Positions 11,710-22,899 of a DNA stretch of 64,000 nt are shown here, piece by piece; position 1 is the first letter of the stretch; the number at the start of each line of letters is the position of its first letter. Origin of the DNA: Linanthus parryae (taxonomy: Eukaryota; Streptophyta; Magnoliopsida; Ericales; Polemoniaceae); NCBI GenBank assembly GCA_023055425.1, contig JALGPY010000004.1:62953718-63017717 (forward strand), written 5' to 3'. The notes below the pieces were generated by a model. It ran no database searches. It was not told the DNA's origin and saw only the letters and a program-made list of their open reading frames with translations. Made by a program: the position numbers and the translations under genes.

Positions 11710-12660
11710 GAACCTAATAAAACACACAAAAAAAGTAAGTGGATCACAAGCATAAATGGTCCCATAGTCAGGTACAACTAGGGCTACCACATCTTGCTGC
11801 AAACCTAGAAATCAATAATTCATATGAAAAAATCGTATCATGCATATCTAGAATGTAAGATCATTTTTTTGACAATCCATCATGCACTTAAAATCATGAA
11901 AGCACCTCAGAGCAATTTGATTGAGAAAGTTTTAATGGAAGAATGTCTTGATCTTAGAGCATTGCTCTCCATTAAAAACCCTCTACTTCTCAAAGGCCAA
12001 TTGTTTGTTGAAAAACCCGCTACCGACAATTGGCCATTGAGAAGTAGCGGGTTTTTAATAGAGAGTAACGCTCCAAGATAATCGATTCCAGCTTCACTTA
12101 ATCCTGACTTATTGTGATAGAAAATAACCAATCCTCTAGACAGAAAGGCAAGAAGCAATTGCATGGCTGAAACCAGAATCAGAGTTGAGGTAGGGTACCA
12201 TCACCACATTCAAAAGTTTCCTATGCAACTTCCAGTCACGATCAATGAACTGCCCGCGTATGAAGACATAGCCAATGGACTTCCTTGAAGTCCACACATC
12301 AAGCATAAGACAGATCTGTCCAGTGACGCCCTTAATCACCCTCTAAGGGCTTTGTTTTTCCCTCTGGTAAATGGCTTCACAATCTCCTTGGACAGTGCTG
12401 AAACTCACCAAATCGAACTACGGCTAAAGGTTCTGGATAAGCGCATCAAAACCCGAATGTTCAACCATATGCAGGGGGTAGTCATGCATTATTATCAACT
12501 TAGCAATATCCGGGCGAAAGCGATCAGGATCAAATCCAAAGTAGGGCAACTTAGAGACCCTGGGCCGCCTTTTTGAAGCACGAGTACCATTCGATGTGGC
12601 ACCCATCTCAGGTGCAGGAGCTGGGCGAGATTGTCTCTTTTCCAGGTTCTACTTTGTCTT
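11710..12660 (-). pseudogene. hAT transposase remnant (sleeper-type), with an internal palindrome
   Basis: On the minus strand the frames read, in order, KLPYFGFDPDRF, KLIIMHDYPLHMVEH, NLQPLFD, STVQGDCEAIYQREK, GVTGQICLMLDVWTSR, YVFIRGQFIDRDWKLHRK, then SEAGIDYLGALLSIKNPL. This is the order of plant hAT (Ac-like) transposases. At 11953-12077 the coding sequence turns back on itself as a 125-base hairpin, after which only a distal part of the element follows (11710-11950). The same distal part recurs at 19020-19250. The C-terminal dimerisation region is absent. Confidence 0.75.
11953..12077. repeat. 125-bp palindrome inside hAT relic, copy 1
   Basis: The ends are CTTAGAGCATTGCTCTCC and its inverted partner ending AACGCTCCAAG. 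The loop lies near 12008-12024. Both arms encode the same hAT residues (ALLSIKNPL), so this is an inverted duplication of transposase sequence rather than an independent MITE. The same junction is seen at 22187-22311. Confidence 0.75.
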
Positions 12661-12663
12661 TTG

Positions 12664-13263
12664 AGACTAAGATTTGAAATATTGTCGTCCCGAACTTCCT
12701 TTCTTATACTTTATTCATTTCTCGAAGGATTTTAAATTTGAACTCGTCGCTCCCCCGATTAAGAACCATGAGAAAAGGACCTACATCACCCTTCACGTCT
12801 CCTCCTAGGTGTTTTTAAAGTCTGTTGAATCTACGTACACTTTTACCGCAATAATTGCACTTGTCTCTTTTATTGCTTGAAACAAAACATGTGTGCCATG
12901 ATCACGGACGTTGATTTCAAATTCACAGGCAATTATTTTATTGCGATAACATGTACTAAAGTTTGTCGCAAGTTTCAATCCTGAAGTTATCGTAAGAAAC
13001 GGGCAACCTTTAAATCTAAAATCAACGTCCGCGATCATGGAATACATGTTTTTGTTTCAGGCAATGAAAGAGCCAAGTGCGGTAAGGATGCAAGTGGATT
13101 CCACCGACTAAAAAAACACCTAGGAGGAGGATTGAAATGTGATGTAGGTCCTTTTCTCATAGTTCCTGATCCGGTGAGGGACCAATTCAAATTTCAAATC
13201 CTTCAGAAAAATAAAAAAGTATGATTAAGGAAGATCGGACAACAATTTTCAAAATCTTACTTT
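12664..13263. mobile_element. Fold-back element, about 600 bp, copy 1
   Basis: Nearly the whole stretch is one long imperfect inverted repeat with arms near 290 bases. The left arm reads CTAAGATTTGAAATATTGTC, then GAGAAAAGGACCTACATCAC, then CCTCCTAGGTG. The right arm gives the inverse in reverse order and ends AAAATCTTAC at 13263. It stands directly upstream of the hAT relic. A second, right-truncated copy stands at 22900-23422 next to the other hAT relic, so insertion came before the duplication of the pair. Confidence 0.65.
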
Positions 13264-13433
13264 TAAACGGCATGATTCTATCTCCTGAGGCAAGAAGTGT
13301 GCACGGGGAAACTCTTCAACATAAATCAAATCTTGCAGAAAGATGGTACCCCTAGGTGTATCAGACCAGGGGTGCATGAGGCTCTATTGACAGTTGTTCC
13401 TATGTTTTATTAGAGTCTGATTTTTCCTGTTAA

Positions 13434-16400
13434 CACTACTAGAAATAATGGTTTTTGCGGCGGGTGAAAACCGCAACAAATACATCTAAAACCTGGCGGT
13501 TTTTGTTCCGCCTCATCTGCCTCCGTCGTAAAAAGTTAGTGGCTGCTCCCTTCCGCCACAAAAACCTTTTGTGGCGGTTGATGTGGCTGTTTTTGCCTGC
13601 CACAAAAGGTAATTTTTGGCGCCAAAAGATTTCTTTGATGGCACCAACCTTCCGCCATCATGGATGGTTCTCCCGCCACAAAAAGAAATTTACCCCAAAC
13701 ACTATTATGCAGTGTTTATTGGTAAAGCTGTCACCAACATGGATTTGATATTGTGAATCTGTCGCAATCTTTTCTATCATAAGTTCCATTACAAAAATTA
13801 TGCAGATATGTTTCCCCAACAATGATAATTATTAATAAATAAAAATTAATACATTGATTTTGAAGGTTGAGTTCTTGAATCCACCATACAACAAACATAG
13901 TTGAGATAGTCTATTACACTGAGAAGATAAACAAGCATTCCTGACTCTCCACTGCCCTATAAGAGAATAAGTAACAAAACAAAAAAATAGGATCGATTTG
14001 GTTTCCCTCATGCAGCACTTAAGCAATTAACTGGCTGCTTCAGTTTTACGCCAGTCAAAAGAGAAGGTTAAAGATTAACCTGTCAGAAAATGACACACAA
14101 CAGAAGTTAAAGCCGTTAGTTTGATTCAATTTCCGTATTATATGAATCAGAGCTAGGGGAGTTAGAAATTCACTTGATGTAACCCAAAATAACAGCAAAA
14201 AGTGGATATTTAGAGATAAAGCATGTCCAAAATTTAAAAAATAAGAAAATGAGAGAAAAAAGTAGATTCAGCAATATAGATATACTAACCTGAAGCACCA
14301 GACAACTAATTCTAATTAAACGGATACCTGAATGAACATAGAAAAAAATTAACGCCATACTACGTTAATTAGTCACACAACAAAGAAGCTGAAGGTAAAA
14401 ATGACATATAAAGAACATATGGAAACTGAAACAAACCAATGATGCTCGTCACTTCAGCACATTTTATTCACCAATGAATAGAATTTAAAGAACTTGTGTC
14501 TTTCCTAAGTAGTTGTAAAACTTTAAAATAGAAATGGAAACCCAAATTTCTAATGGAGTTAAGCAGGTCGGTAAACAAATGGAAAACATCATAGTTAAAA
14601 GAGGTAAAAAAGAAATAAAAAAGAAAGTACGTGTCATTGAACTCATCTTCTGAAGGCAAAGGCAGATTTGGGATGATCAACGCACCACAGTAGAATCGAT
14701 AGTGTCCCCCTGCTGATAAAACACTTGGAACCTGTGGGTGGTCTCTAAGTACTCAAATTTATAAGGTATGACAAAGAGAATAATGTATTGCTTCAAATGA
14801 AATCCATAGATGTGGAGTAAATAAAAAAAAAAAAAAAGCAACACCAGAACCACTCACATATAGTGAAGGATAATTAGTTTAAGCCGACTCAAGATGTGCC
14901 AAATCTGCAATATCACCAATGTAAAATGTTCAGAGCATGTATGACCTTGCCAGATCAACGCAAAGATGTAAGAGAAGCTGTACAAGCATGGAACAGACAT
15001 GGACTGGCTACTTGCCCACAAAAAATGTCCTTGAGAAATGTTCAAAGGGAAACTACTTCATTGTTCATTCTGGAACAAACTAACTACAATTCCTTCTTAG
15101 ACAATATAAATAGAAGCTAATTTTTAATTAAAGAGCACTTAAAAATACAATGGTTTTCTTCACATCAATCATGGAACCACCATTTAAGACTTAAGAAATT
15201 ACAAGGCCTGAATCAAGTCCAGTTAGTGGACTGTAAATCAAAATTGGAAATTTATCCTAACTTCTTGAAGTCTTTTTGATGTCAAAACAAAATTTGTGTA
15301 TGATTTTAATCTATTTTGACAACCTTGGAATTTGAAGTGCAAAAACACCAATTGCTAGTTAGCAATCAAAATTTATTCAAAATAATACTACTAGATAATT
15401 TGACTCAATCACAAAATCAGCAAAATGTTTCACTAAAATTGAAACTAATTGTGAATTGGAAGGGTGTGAAACGTGAAGTTCTGAAACTAGTGTTAGGATT
15501 ACAGTCTACAAACCTCTACATCAGTGGTGAACAATAAAATTCAATAATAGGGACAAAGAAATTGTTGTGGAGCAGCTAAGAAGTAGATGACTGCTGAGTA
15601 ACAAGTTCCAGAGTGCCACTCGGTAACACCTATTGATGACATAGTCAAGTCTATCTATGAAACCAACCATCACATTCTTACCTACGAATAGAGAGTTTCA
15701 GAATGGATTGATTTGTTCCTTCAACTACGCAGGGAACATCAATCAATCTTTGAAATATATAAAGGTGAATAGCATAGAATATAGAGTGGTGACAAAGTTA
15801 AAACACACCTCGTCTGTCTCTTCGACGATGAACAACACGGCACTACCGTATCGGTTCTTCAGATAATCCAAGCAACGGAATCTGCATAAGCAGTAACTGA
15901 TTTAGCATCTCCATCTTTAATCAAGGTTTACATAAAAAAACAAAGAGAGGTGCAGTTTCACCACTCTCCCTACATCAAGTCCTGAAGACTGAGACATTTT
16001 CCTTGATATTGTTTAGCAATATGGAACACCAAACTAAAATTAGCATGAATTAACTTCTCCCGGCTTCTGTTATCATGGTAAAGCTGAGCTTTTAAGTCTC
16101 GACAACTAACCCCAAAAGCTGGAGCCCACGTTACCTGAGTGGGTTCACAGTCAAATTGAGCCTGAAGCCTACTCTTTACTTCCCCTAAACGCAATAGCAA
16201 ACATATGAGATTTAATGACTGACAACAGAATTCATGAATATTTTAGAACAGAGCCAAAAGTTACCAGTATTGCAGCAACCAATACAAAGTCTTCTTTTGC
16301 AGTCAAGAGTCGTGTAGTTTTGTCACCTCGCAAGAACAGCCGAATAGGGTCATTTGGGTCATATGGTTCACCCTTTTTGTTTCATAAATCTAACCTTCTA

Positions 16401-17196
16401 GGAATACCAGCCTCTTCAACCATTAACTTTAGTTTTTACTCCATCCTAGATTGTTTCTCTAGCAAACGTTTTGCCCACATAATTTTGTCCTCAAGTGGGC
16501 AATCGATGAAATCTGTGGACCTGGAACTGAACAAGAGGGGAACACACAAATTAGACCCTTTCAATCTACAAAAAACATAGCGCTCGAGATAATCCACCAA
16601 CCGGAAGAGGAACATAAAGATAATAAAAACGAAAGAAGAAATCGAAACACCCTCCGTCAATCTCAATATCTAACCATCGGAGTTGGTTCTTCAAAATACG
16701 ATCAACAAATAACACGGCGCTACAGATTCACAATAATGGAATTAGAAAAAAAAATAGAGGAGAATTAAGAGGGGAGAAAAAATGAAACGTACCTCGTCAA
16801 TCTCTGAGCACCAGCGATAGCTGTTCACAGTTCGATGCGAGAAGAAGCACCAGATTCACAATCTGGTCTGACTACCAGCACAGTTCGATGGGAGAAGAAG
16901 CACCAGATTCACAATCTAGTCTGACCACCAGCGATAGCGATTCACATTTCGATGGGAGAAGAAGCACGAGATTCACAATCTAGGGTTACATCCAGTTTAG
17001 GTGACGAGAGAGTAGAAAGAGATGAATAGAGAGAGAAGCGTAACCCATTTTACTTATTCTAATTTTTATAACTGGTACATGAGAGTACCCACGTTTTCAT
17101 AAAATACTATTATTTCGCTAATTAAATTTTATCAATGCGGCGATTATTTCGCCTGCCTCAAAAGAACAGCCGCAAAAGCCACGAATTCTAGTAGTG
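13434..17196. mobile_element. CACTA (CMC) transposon 1, non-autonomous, 3763 bp
   Basis: Starts CACTACTAGAAATAATGG and ends CTAGTAGTG, giving inverted CACTACTAG termini. It is flanked by a TAA duplication (13431-13433 and 17197-17199), the 3-bp target duplication expected for CACTA elements. Subterminal stretches are rich in GCGG and CCGCC, shared with CACTA-2 at 28490. No transposase is recognisable. The inside holds a fragment of a plastid sigma-factor gene (minus strand, 15970-16526), so it looks like a gene-capturing, non-autonomous member. The remainder (13750-15960) is AT-rich with no named coding sequence. Confidence 0.85.
15970..16526 (-). pseudogene. Plastid RNA polymerase sigma-factor fragment (SIG6-like) captured in CACTA-1
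   Basis: Two exon-like pieces lie on the minus strand. The first (16526-16265) starts after an AG and reads CPLEDKIMWAKRLLEKQSRM, then VEEAGIPRRLDL, GEPYDPNDPIRLFLRG and LLTAKEDFVLVAAI, ending at a GT donor. The second (about 16190-15970) reads GEVKSRLQAQFDCEPTQVTW, then SREKLIHANFSLVFHIAKQY and LSLQDL, the sigma region 2 start, ending at GT. Nuclear plant sigma factors direct the plastid bacterial-type polymerase. The DNA-binding regions 3-4 are missing and there are two in-frame stops in the first piece, so this is a relic kept with introns, as expected of DNA-level capture. Assignment to SIG6 rather than another SIG is tentative. Confidence 0.7.
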
Positions 17197-17363
17197 TAAG
17201 AAGGTTTCCTAGATATTTTGTCTAGCTTTGGGTTTTCTTGTTCATATGTACGTGATTGGTTCCTCCCATGTAATCAGCCAAAAGGATTTCTATTTTCATA
17301 TCAAGAGTGTTCATCAATAATTTAGATTCCATACCCACTTTATACAAAATCTTTAATTGTTTG
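17197..17363. other. Flank of CACTA-1, nothing recognised
   Basis: Continuation of the sequence interrupted by CACTA-1 (left part 13264-13433). No coding similarity seen. Confidence 0.35.
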
Positions 17364-18960
17364 CACACATTTAGATTCTCATCCTAATTAAGAATTTCCT
17401 TGGGCAGCCTTAATTCATTGTAGCTTCAGGTAAGCATTGATTTGAAATAGTGGAAGGACTCGTTAGTGTCCCTGTGAAAATTCCTTGAACGGGTTGTGTA
17501 GCTATCTAACCAGACCAGACATGTTTTTGCGGATAAATCTGAAGAAGTGAATTTGAGGGATGGAGATGAACATTAGAAAAATGGAATTTTAGGGGTACAG
17601 AGAGAATTTTTCAGTTCACTTTTGCAATGAAATTTATCCATGATAAACTTGATGGGTCGGAGCTGGACAGTTGGAGTAATGTGGAGTGGGAAGTTTGTGG
17701 TAGTAGTATAATGTTGGTAGGTTTTGTCCAAAAAATATAATGTGATAGTTATGTACGAATTACCTCCTCATCTATCTTATTGACCTTCAGTTTGTCATTT
17801 CTCTACTCCTTTCATTTTCTTTCCCATTTCTCTGAGGAAAAAATCGATTCTTTCACACAACCATCTCCTCCAATCGGATCTTACCCGAGCATTTATTGTG
17901 ATGAAAAAAAGTCAATGAGGAATCACAGCTTTCAAAATCTCAATAAGTGAAATATTATTCGTACGTCCAGCTCCCTAACATATTGTTTATCAGTAGCATC
18001 AATAAAAATATAAAAATCGTAATCATACCTGAAAAATTAATTACTTTTGTTCATCTAGATGTGTAATCAAATTGGCCCGGGAATTATTGATTCATTCATA
18101 TTTCAATTCATCAAATCAGTCCCTAAACTAAATACTTTTCCATATTTTCAGTTTTTTCTTCTTAGTTTCCAGTTCTCGATAAATGATCATGGTGCTAGAC
18201 ATGCCATATGCTAACTGGTCGAAGGATTATACTTTTCATGGTGTACGGAATAGTAGGGTATGAAATCTAGCTCTATAGATACCTGAGAGGACTAATATAG
18301 AATCTTCGTAGACCGACATATAATGAATAAGTTATTTTTCAAAATTCTAACCATCTGATAGATTTGTAAAATGTTTCTATCAAGTTCGATCAAGTATCGC
18401 CTAATCCCTCATTTTGGGAAGTTTTTCACAAGGCTTAGATCACAAACACTTATTATCACTCTATTTTTTAATCCACCCAATCCGGCGTGCTTAATCCTTC
18501 ATTTTGGGAAGTTATTCACAAGGCCTAGATTACAAACACTTATTATCAAGTTCTATCAAGTATTGATGAATCCCTCATTTTGAGAAGCTATTCACAAGGC
18601 CTGGATCACAAACACCTATTATCACTCTGCCATTGACTCCACCCAATCCAGCTTGTTGCTTGGAACAACGAATGCTTTGGAAACCTCACAAACAGAAAAC
18701 TCTTCTAGAGCTAGGCTCAATGGCATTCAAAAAGCCTTGGATAACTCACCCTCCCGGTTCATTTCTGTCTTAATGATGTGCTCAAGTGAAGGATGAGTAC
18801 AGTAGCATTTTGATCCAATAGGAAGAGTTTTGGAGGAAGAGGAGATTGGAATATATGTTTCTTTATTGCTTCAACTCTGAGTTGAAGGAGCAGAAACAAA
18901 ATCAATACTTTTAGAAATGATAATGGGGCTTGGCTTTTTGATAAAGGATGTTGGTTGCAC
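17364..18960 (+). repeat. Repeat module, copy B: 5' flank and truncated LINE start
   Basis: Matches 205-1330 and 23423-24890 closely by eye. The LINE part survives only from about 18650 to 18960 and then stops, where hAT-derived sequence begins at 19020. Inside it the sequence around 18399-18640 is present three times in tandem, unlike copies A and C. Confidence 0.7.
18399..18640 (+). repeat. Three tandem copies of an approximately 85-bp segment
   Basis: AATCCCTCATTTTGGGAAG or a close variant starts at about 18403, 18492 and 18569. Each time it is followed by a CACAAGGC segment and ACAAACACTTATTATCA or a close variant. Copies A and C of the module hold it once. Confidence 0.7.
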
Positions 18961-19019
18961 ATTTCTTAGAGTTTCCTCTAACACCACTTCCTCTCAGTCA
19001 GTCAACATTGAGTTTCCTT

Positions 19020-19250
19020 TAACACAAAAAGTCAGAGGATCACAAGCATAAATGGTCCCATGGTCCGGTACAACTAGGGCTACCACATCTCGCTGCAAAC
19101 CTAGAAATCAATAATTCATATGACAAAATCGTATCATGCATATCTAGAATGTAAAATCAATATTTTTGACAATCCATCATGCACTTAAAATCATCAAAGC
19201 ACCTTGGAGTAATTTGATTGAGAAAGTTTTAATGGAAACATGTCTTGATT
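19020..19250 (-). repeat. hAT-derived distal fragment
   Basis: Close copy of 11720-11950, the part beyond the palindrome of the hAT relic, but without the palindrome: after TGTCTTGAT the sequence changes. Confidence 0.6.
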
Positions 19251-19736
19251 AGCATGACTGAAAGACAGGGCGATTGTCCATTGGTAGCTGATTGAGCTAC
19301 ACGATGGATGAAATCTGAGTGAGTGCGAGAGAGAATCAATGACTATGGGGTCATTCTCTTACATTATATATCCCGCTCGTAATCTTATGGGCAGTCCCAA
19401 TATCCTAGGAACTTTCCTTTTGGTCAGTGGGCTCTCTCTGGGTTTATGTCTAAGGTATCTTTGTCGGTTTTCAACAGAGCCGGTGTTACTTCGACGCCTT
19501 TATGTTGTTCCAATGGGTTGTTTCTCGAATAAAAAGACCATTATTCAGAGAACAGAAGAGATCTAAGATCCAATTTCTGGTCAATCTCTCTTTTCTAATT
19601 GACTTAGATGCTTGTTAAAGGACTTTCGATGTGTAATGCACAAAGATGAACCGATAGTCATACCTACTCAACTTTCTCTCTTTCTCACTCACTCACACAA
19701 AGCCGCTGCGAGCTTGACTGAATCTTTAGGAGAAAC
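19251..19736. other. Unassigned stretch left of the small LTR element
   Basis: Contains a 75-codon open frame at 19339-19566 that I do not recognise. A TAGCTGATTGAGCTA near 19284 has an inverted partner near 21549 (TAGCTCAATCAGCTA), so 19251-21560 may be one older element with inverted ends, into which the small LTR element inserted. Confidence 0.35.
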
Positions 19737-19975
19737 TGTTGAGATAATATTATTATAGCAGATTATTGGGATCTTCAGTTTCTATATTACGCGTTTATGT
19801 TATTATGTTTCATAGTTTAGATTATTTAGTTACCTAGTTCAGGTTATGTTTCTTGTTGACCAAGTTTTGGTTGCCAATATATAGGCTACTGTAATAGCTT
19901 AGGTTATTACGAATCACATGCAATACAATTATTTCTCTGATTCTATCATGGTCAATCCAATTACAAAGTTCTATA
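19737..19975 (+). repeat. Left LTR of the small LTR element
   Basis: Direct repeat partner of 21205-21398, sharing TTTCTATATTACGCGTTTAT and GGTTATTACGAATCA. It is about 45 bases longer because of indels near its 3' end. Confidence 0.75.
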
Positions 19976-19987
19976 TGGCATCAGAGC
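19976..19987 (+). other. Primer-binding site of the small LTR element
   Basis: TGGCATCAGAGC, one mismatch to the initiator Met tRNA type, directly after the left LTR. Confidence 0.65.
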
Positions 19988-20689
19988 ATCTACGCTCCCG
20001 GTGACCTACAATTATTCCGCCTCCTCTAGCGGGGCGGCGCCACTACTAGACGCCAGCTAGACCACCATTCTTTTCCAGCAGTGCTTACTACATACAGCAG
20101 CTGCTCTTGTTTCAACCCATCAGGTTTTCGCCGTTGCCACGAATTGCCGCATCTACACCACACCGCTGGACAACGCCACCCTCTTCTCCATCACCAAGAT
20201 CTACTGTTCAGAGAGCCCGAAAAAAAATCCTTATCTGCCCAGCGTCTTGTTTTCCTCGTTCGCCGCCTCTTCTCGGGGAGATACAGCACCAAGGAGCCGC
20301 AAAGTTCGTCACTGTCTTCTGCCGAAAATTTCTTCTCCCTTTCCCTATCGCAGTTCCTATTCTTCGTTTGTCCTGTTTGGGCGGCCTTCTTTGGAGAAGG
20401 TCGTTCACTATATCTTCATTAGTATGGGTTAATTACTTATGAACCCCAAGTTCTGGTCAACTGCCATTCACCCATCCTGAATCTTGATTGTTTCAGATTG
20501 GGTCCTCATGTTTCTACAAATTTAGTTTTTTTACTAGGATCCAACTATTTCTTATTTTCACTTCTTAATGTTTGATGTATTCCTCGAGTTTCTAAGTATT
20601 TTGAATTGAGCCCCATCAGGTCCCTCTTTTCAGTCTTTCCGACCTAACAAGTCATAATACTATTTTTTTCTTCTCCTCAACAAAATCTG

Positions 20690-20965
20690 CCATAAAATTG
20701 TAAATTTCTCCTTCTCGACACAATCTTTCATAAAACTTCTTTTTCCTTCTTCTCGACACAATTTGTCGTAAAATTATTTTCTATTTCTTATAGCCAGACA
20801 CAATCTGTGGTACATTATTTTCTTTCTTCTTATTCTCAACACAATTTGTCCTAAAATTTTATTTTTTCTTCTTCTTTACACAATCTACCGTTTAAAAAAA
20901 AAGTTTTTTCTCGACATATGATGTCATGAAATTATTTTCTTTTTCTTCTTTTTCTCGACACATAT
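20690..20965 (+). repeat. Degenerate tandem repeat, CTTCTCGACACAAT units
   Basis: About six imperfect units of 40-60 bases, each with CTTCTT, CTCGACACAA or a variant, then a TAAAA stretch. They lie in the middle of the small LTR element. Confidence 0.55.
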
Positions 20966-21204
20966 GTTGTAAAACAATTTCTATGTCTTCTTCTCAAACG
21001 CATGCAAATTCGCCTCTTTATCTCCTCTTCTCAGCCGCCGGAAAACCCGGCCCTATCACTCTCGGACGTCGATTCAACGCCGTCAACCAAGCGCGACAGC
21101 CACTGCTCTTTTTCCAACACCGGTCACAACCACTTTAGCCATCCCTGCAGCTGCTCTAGTGTCTTCTTGCAAACTAAATATTGGCACATTGGTTTGTGTG
21201 TGGA

Positions 21205-21398
21205 TGTTAGAAGTATTATTATTATAGCAAAATATTGTAAGGATCTTTAGTTTCTATATTACGCGTTTATATTATTATGTTTCCTAGTTTAGACTACTTA
21301 ATTACCTATATCAGTTTATGTTTCTTGTTGACCAAGTATTGGTTGCCTAATAGTTTAGGTTATTACGAATCATATCGATACTATCACAAAGTTCTATA
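21205..21398 (+). repeat. Right LTR of the small LTR element
   Basis: Second direct repeat. GAAAC follows at 21399-21403, matching the base run before the left LTR. Confidence 0.75.
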
Positions 21399-21667
21399 GA
21401 AACCCATGACTGAATTTGACCATAAAACTGCATTGACTATCTATACAATTTTCCATGCTGAGTTTTGAGGAGAAACCCCTGATCGGTTATTGCCTTCTCT
21501 CTCTGTGTCTCAAATATCATCCCGACTCTCATCGCTTAACTCCTCTAGCTCAATCAGCTACTAACTAGACAATCAGCTCCGAGGACATGGTTGTTGCCTG
21601 CAAGAAAGTGATATGATAAGTCTCGTGGTTTTTGTTGAATTCACCGTGCATGCTTTTTGCCGCAAAA

Positions 21668-22885
21668 TATAGAATCTGGAAAAGAGACAATCCAGCCCAG
21701 ATACTGCACCAACTGAGATGGATGCTACAGCGAATGGTACTCATGCTTCTAAAAGGCAGTACAGGGTCTCTGAGTTGCCGTACTTTGGATTTGATCCTGA
21801 TCGCTATCGCCAGGATATTGCTAAGTTGATAATAATGCATGACTACCCCCTCCATATGGTTGAACATCCGCTTTTGTTGCGCTTATCCAGAACCTTCAGC
21901 CGCAGTTCGATTTGGTGAGTTTCAGCACTGTCCAAGGAGATTGTGAAGCCATTTACCAGAGGGAAAACAAAGCCTTCAGAGGGTGATTAAGGGCGTCACT
22001 GGACAGATCTGTCTTATGCTTGATTTGTGGACTTCAAGAATGTCCATTGGCTATGTCTTCATATGCGGCCAGTTCATTGACCGTGATTGGAAGTTGCATA
22101 GGAAACTTTCGAATGCAGTGATGATGCCGTACCTCAAATCTGATTCTGGTTTCAGTCAGGCTTTAAGTGAAGCCCAAATTGATTATCTTAGAGCGTTGCT
22201 CTCCATTAAAAACTCGCTACATCTCAAAGGCCAATTGTTGGTTGAAAAACCCGCTACTGACAATTGCCCATTGAGAAGAAGCGGGTTTTTAATGGAGAGT
22301 AACGCTCCAAGATAATCAATTCCAGCTTCACTTAATGCCTGACTTACTGGATAGAAAATAACCTATCCTCCAGACAGAAAGGCACGAAGCAATTGCGTGG
22401 CTGAAACTAGAATCAGAGTTGAGGTAGGGTACCATCACCACATTCAAAAGTTTCCTATGCAACTTCCAGTCACGATCGATGAACTGCCCGCGTATGAAGA
22501 CATAGCCAACGGACTTCCTTCAAGTCCGCCCATCAAGCCTAAGACAGATCTGTCCAGTGACGCCCTTAATCACCCTCTGAAGGCTTTGTTTTTCCCTCTG
22601 GTAAATGGCTTCACAATCTCCTTGGACTGTACTGAAACTCACCAAATCGAACAGCGGCTGAAGGTTCTGGATAAGCGCAACAAAACCTGGATGTTCAACC
22701 ATATGCAGGGGGTAGTCATGAATTATTATCAACTTAGCAATATCGTGGCCATAGCGATCAGGATCAAATCCAAAGTACGGCAACTCAAAGACCCTGTGAC
22801 GCCTTTTTGAAGCACGAGTACCATTCTCTGTAGCACCCATCTCAGGTGCAGGAGCTGGGCGAGATTGTCTCTTTCCAGGTTCTTC
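21668..22885. pseudogene. Inverted duplication of hAT transposase sequence
   Basis: Left arm (about 21668-22238, plus strand) reads ELPYFGFDPDRYRQ, then KLIIMHDYPLHMVEHP, GVTGQICLMLDLWTSR, YVFICGQFIDRDWKLHRK, and SEAQIDYLRALLSIKN. Right arm (about 22256-22885, minus strand) reads the same order back: ELPYFGFDPDRYGH, KLIIIHDYPLHMVEHPGF, STVQGDCEAIYQREKQ. The arms are 570-630 bases with roughly 85-90 per cent identity by eye, meeting at a loop of about 17 bases. A transcript across it would fold into a long hairpin. The transposase itself is incomplete and broken in both arms. Confidence 0.8.
22187..22311. repeat. Core palindrome of the hAT inverted duplication, copy 2
   Basis: 125 bases, same length and junction as at 11953-12077. 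It starts CTTAGAGCGTTGCTCTCC and ends GAGTAACGCTCCAAG. Confidence 0.75.
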
Positions 22886-22899
22886 TTTGTCTTTTGAGA

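Larger units (their letters stand above)
19737..21398 (+). mobile_element. Small non-autonomous LTR retrotransposon (TRIM-like), 1662 bp
   Basis: Two direct repeats, 19737-19975 and 21205-21398, start TGTT and end TTCTATA. They flank an inside of about 1.2 kb. GAAAC stands on both sides (19732-19736, 21399-21403), a 5-bp target duplication. The primer site TGGCATCAGAGC follows the left LTR at once, one base from the Met-tRNA type. No gag or pol is present, so it depends on other elements. The inside has a GC-rich stretch with open frames (20081-20442) that may be captured host sequence, and a CT-rich stretch of repeated TTCTCGACACAAT units (20690-20965). Confidence 0.8.

Noticed and set aside
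11953..12077. Palindrome as an independent MITE
   Set aside because: Both arms encode the hAT transposase residues expected at this place, so it is the centre of an inverted duplication.
19339..19566. 75-codon frame as an organelle-derived gene
   Set aside because: It looked hydrophobic like a plastid protein, but I could not match it to any gene.
20081..20442. Three overlapping 60-113-codon frames as a host gene
   Set aside because: Frames overlap in GC-rich sequence, with no known domain and no splice support, inside a small LTR element. At most a captured fragment.
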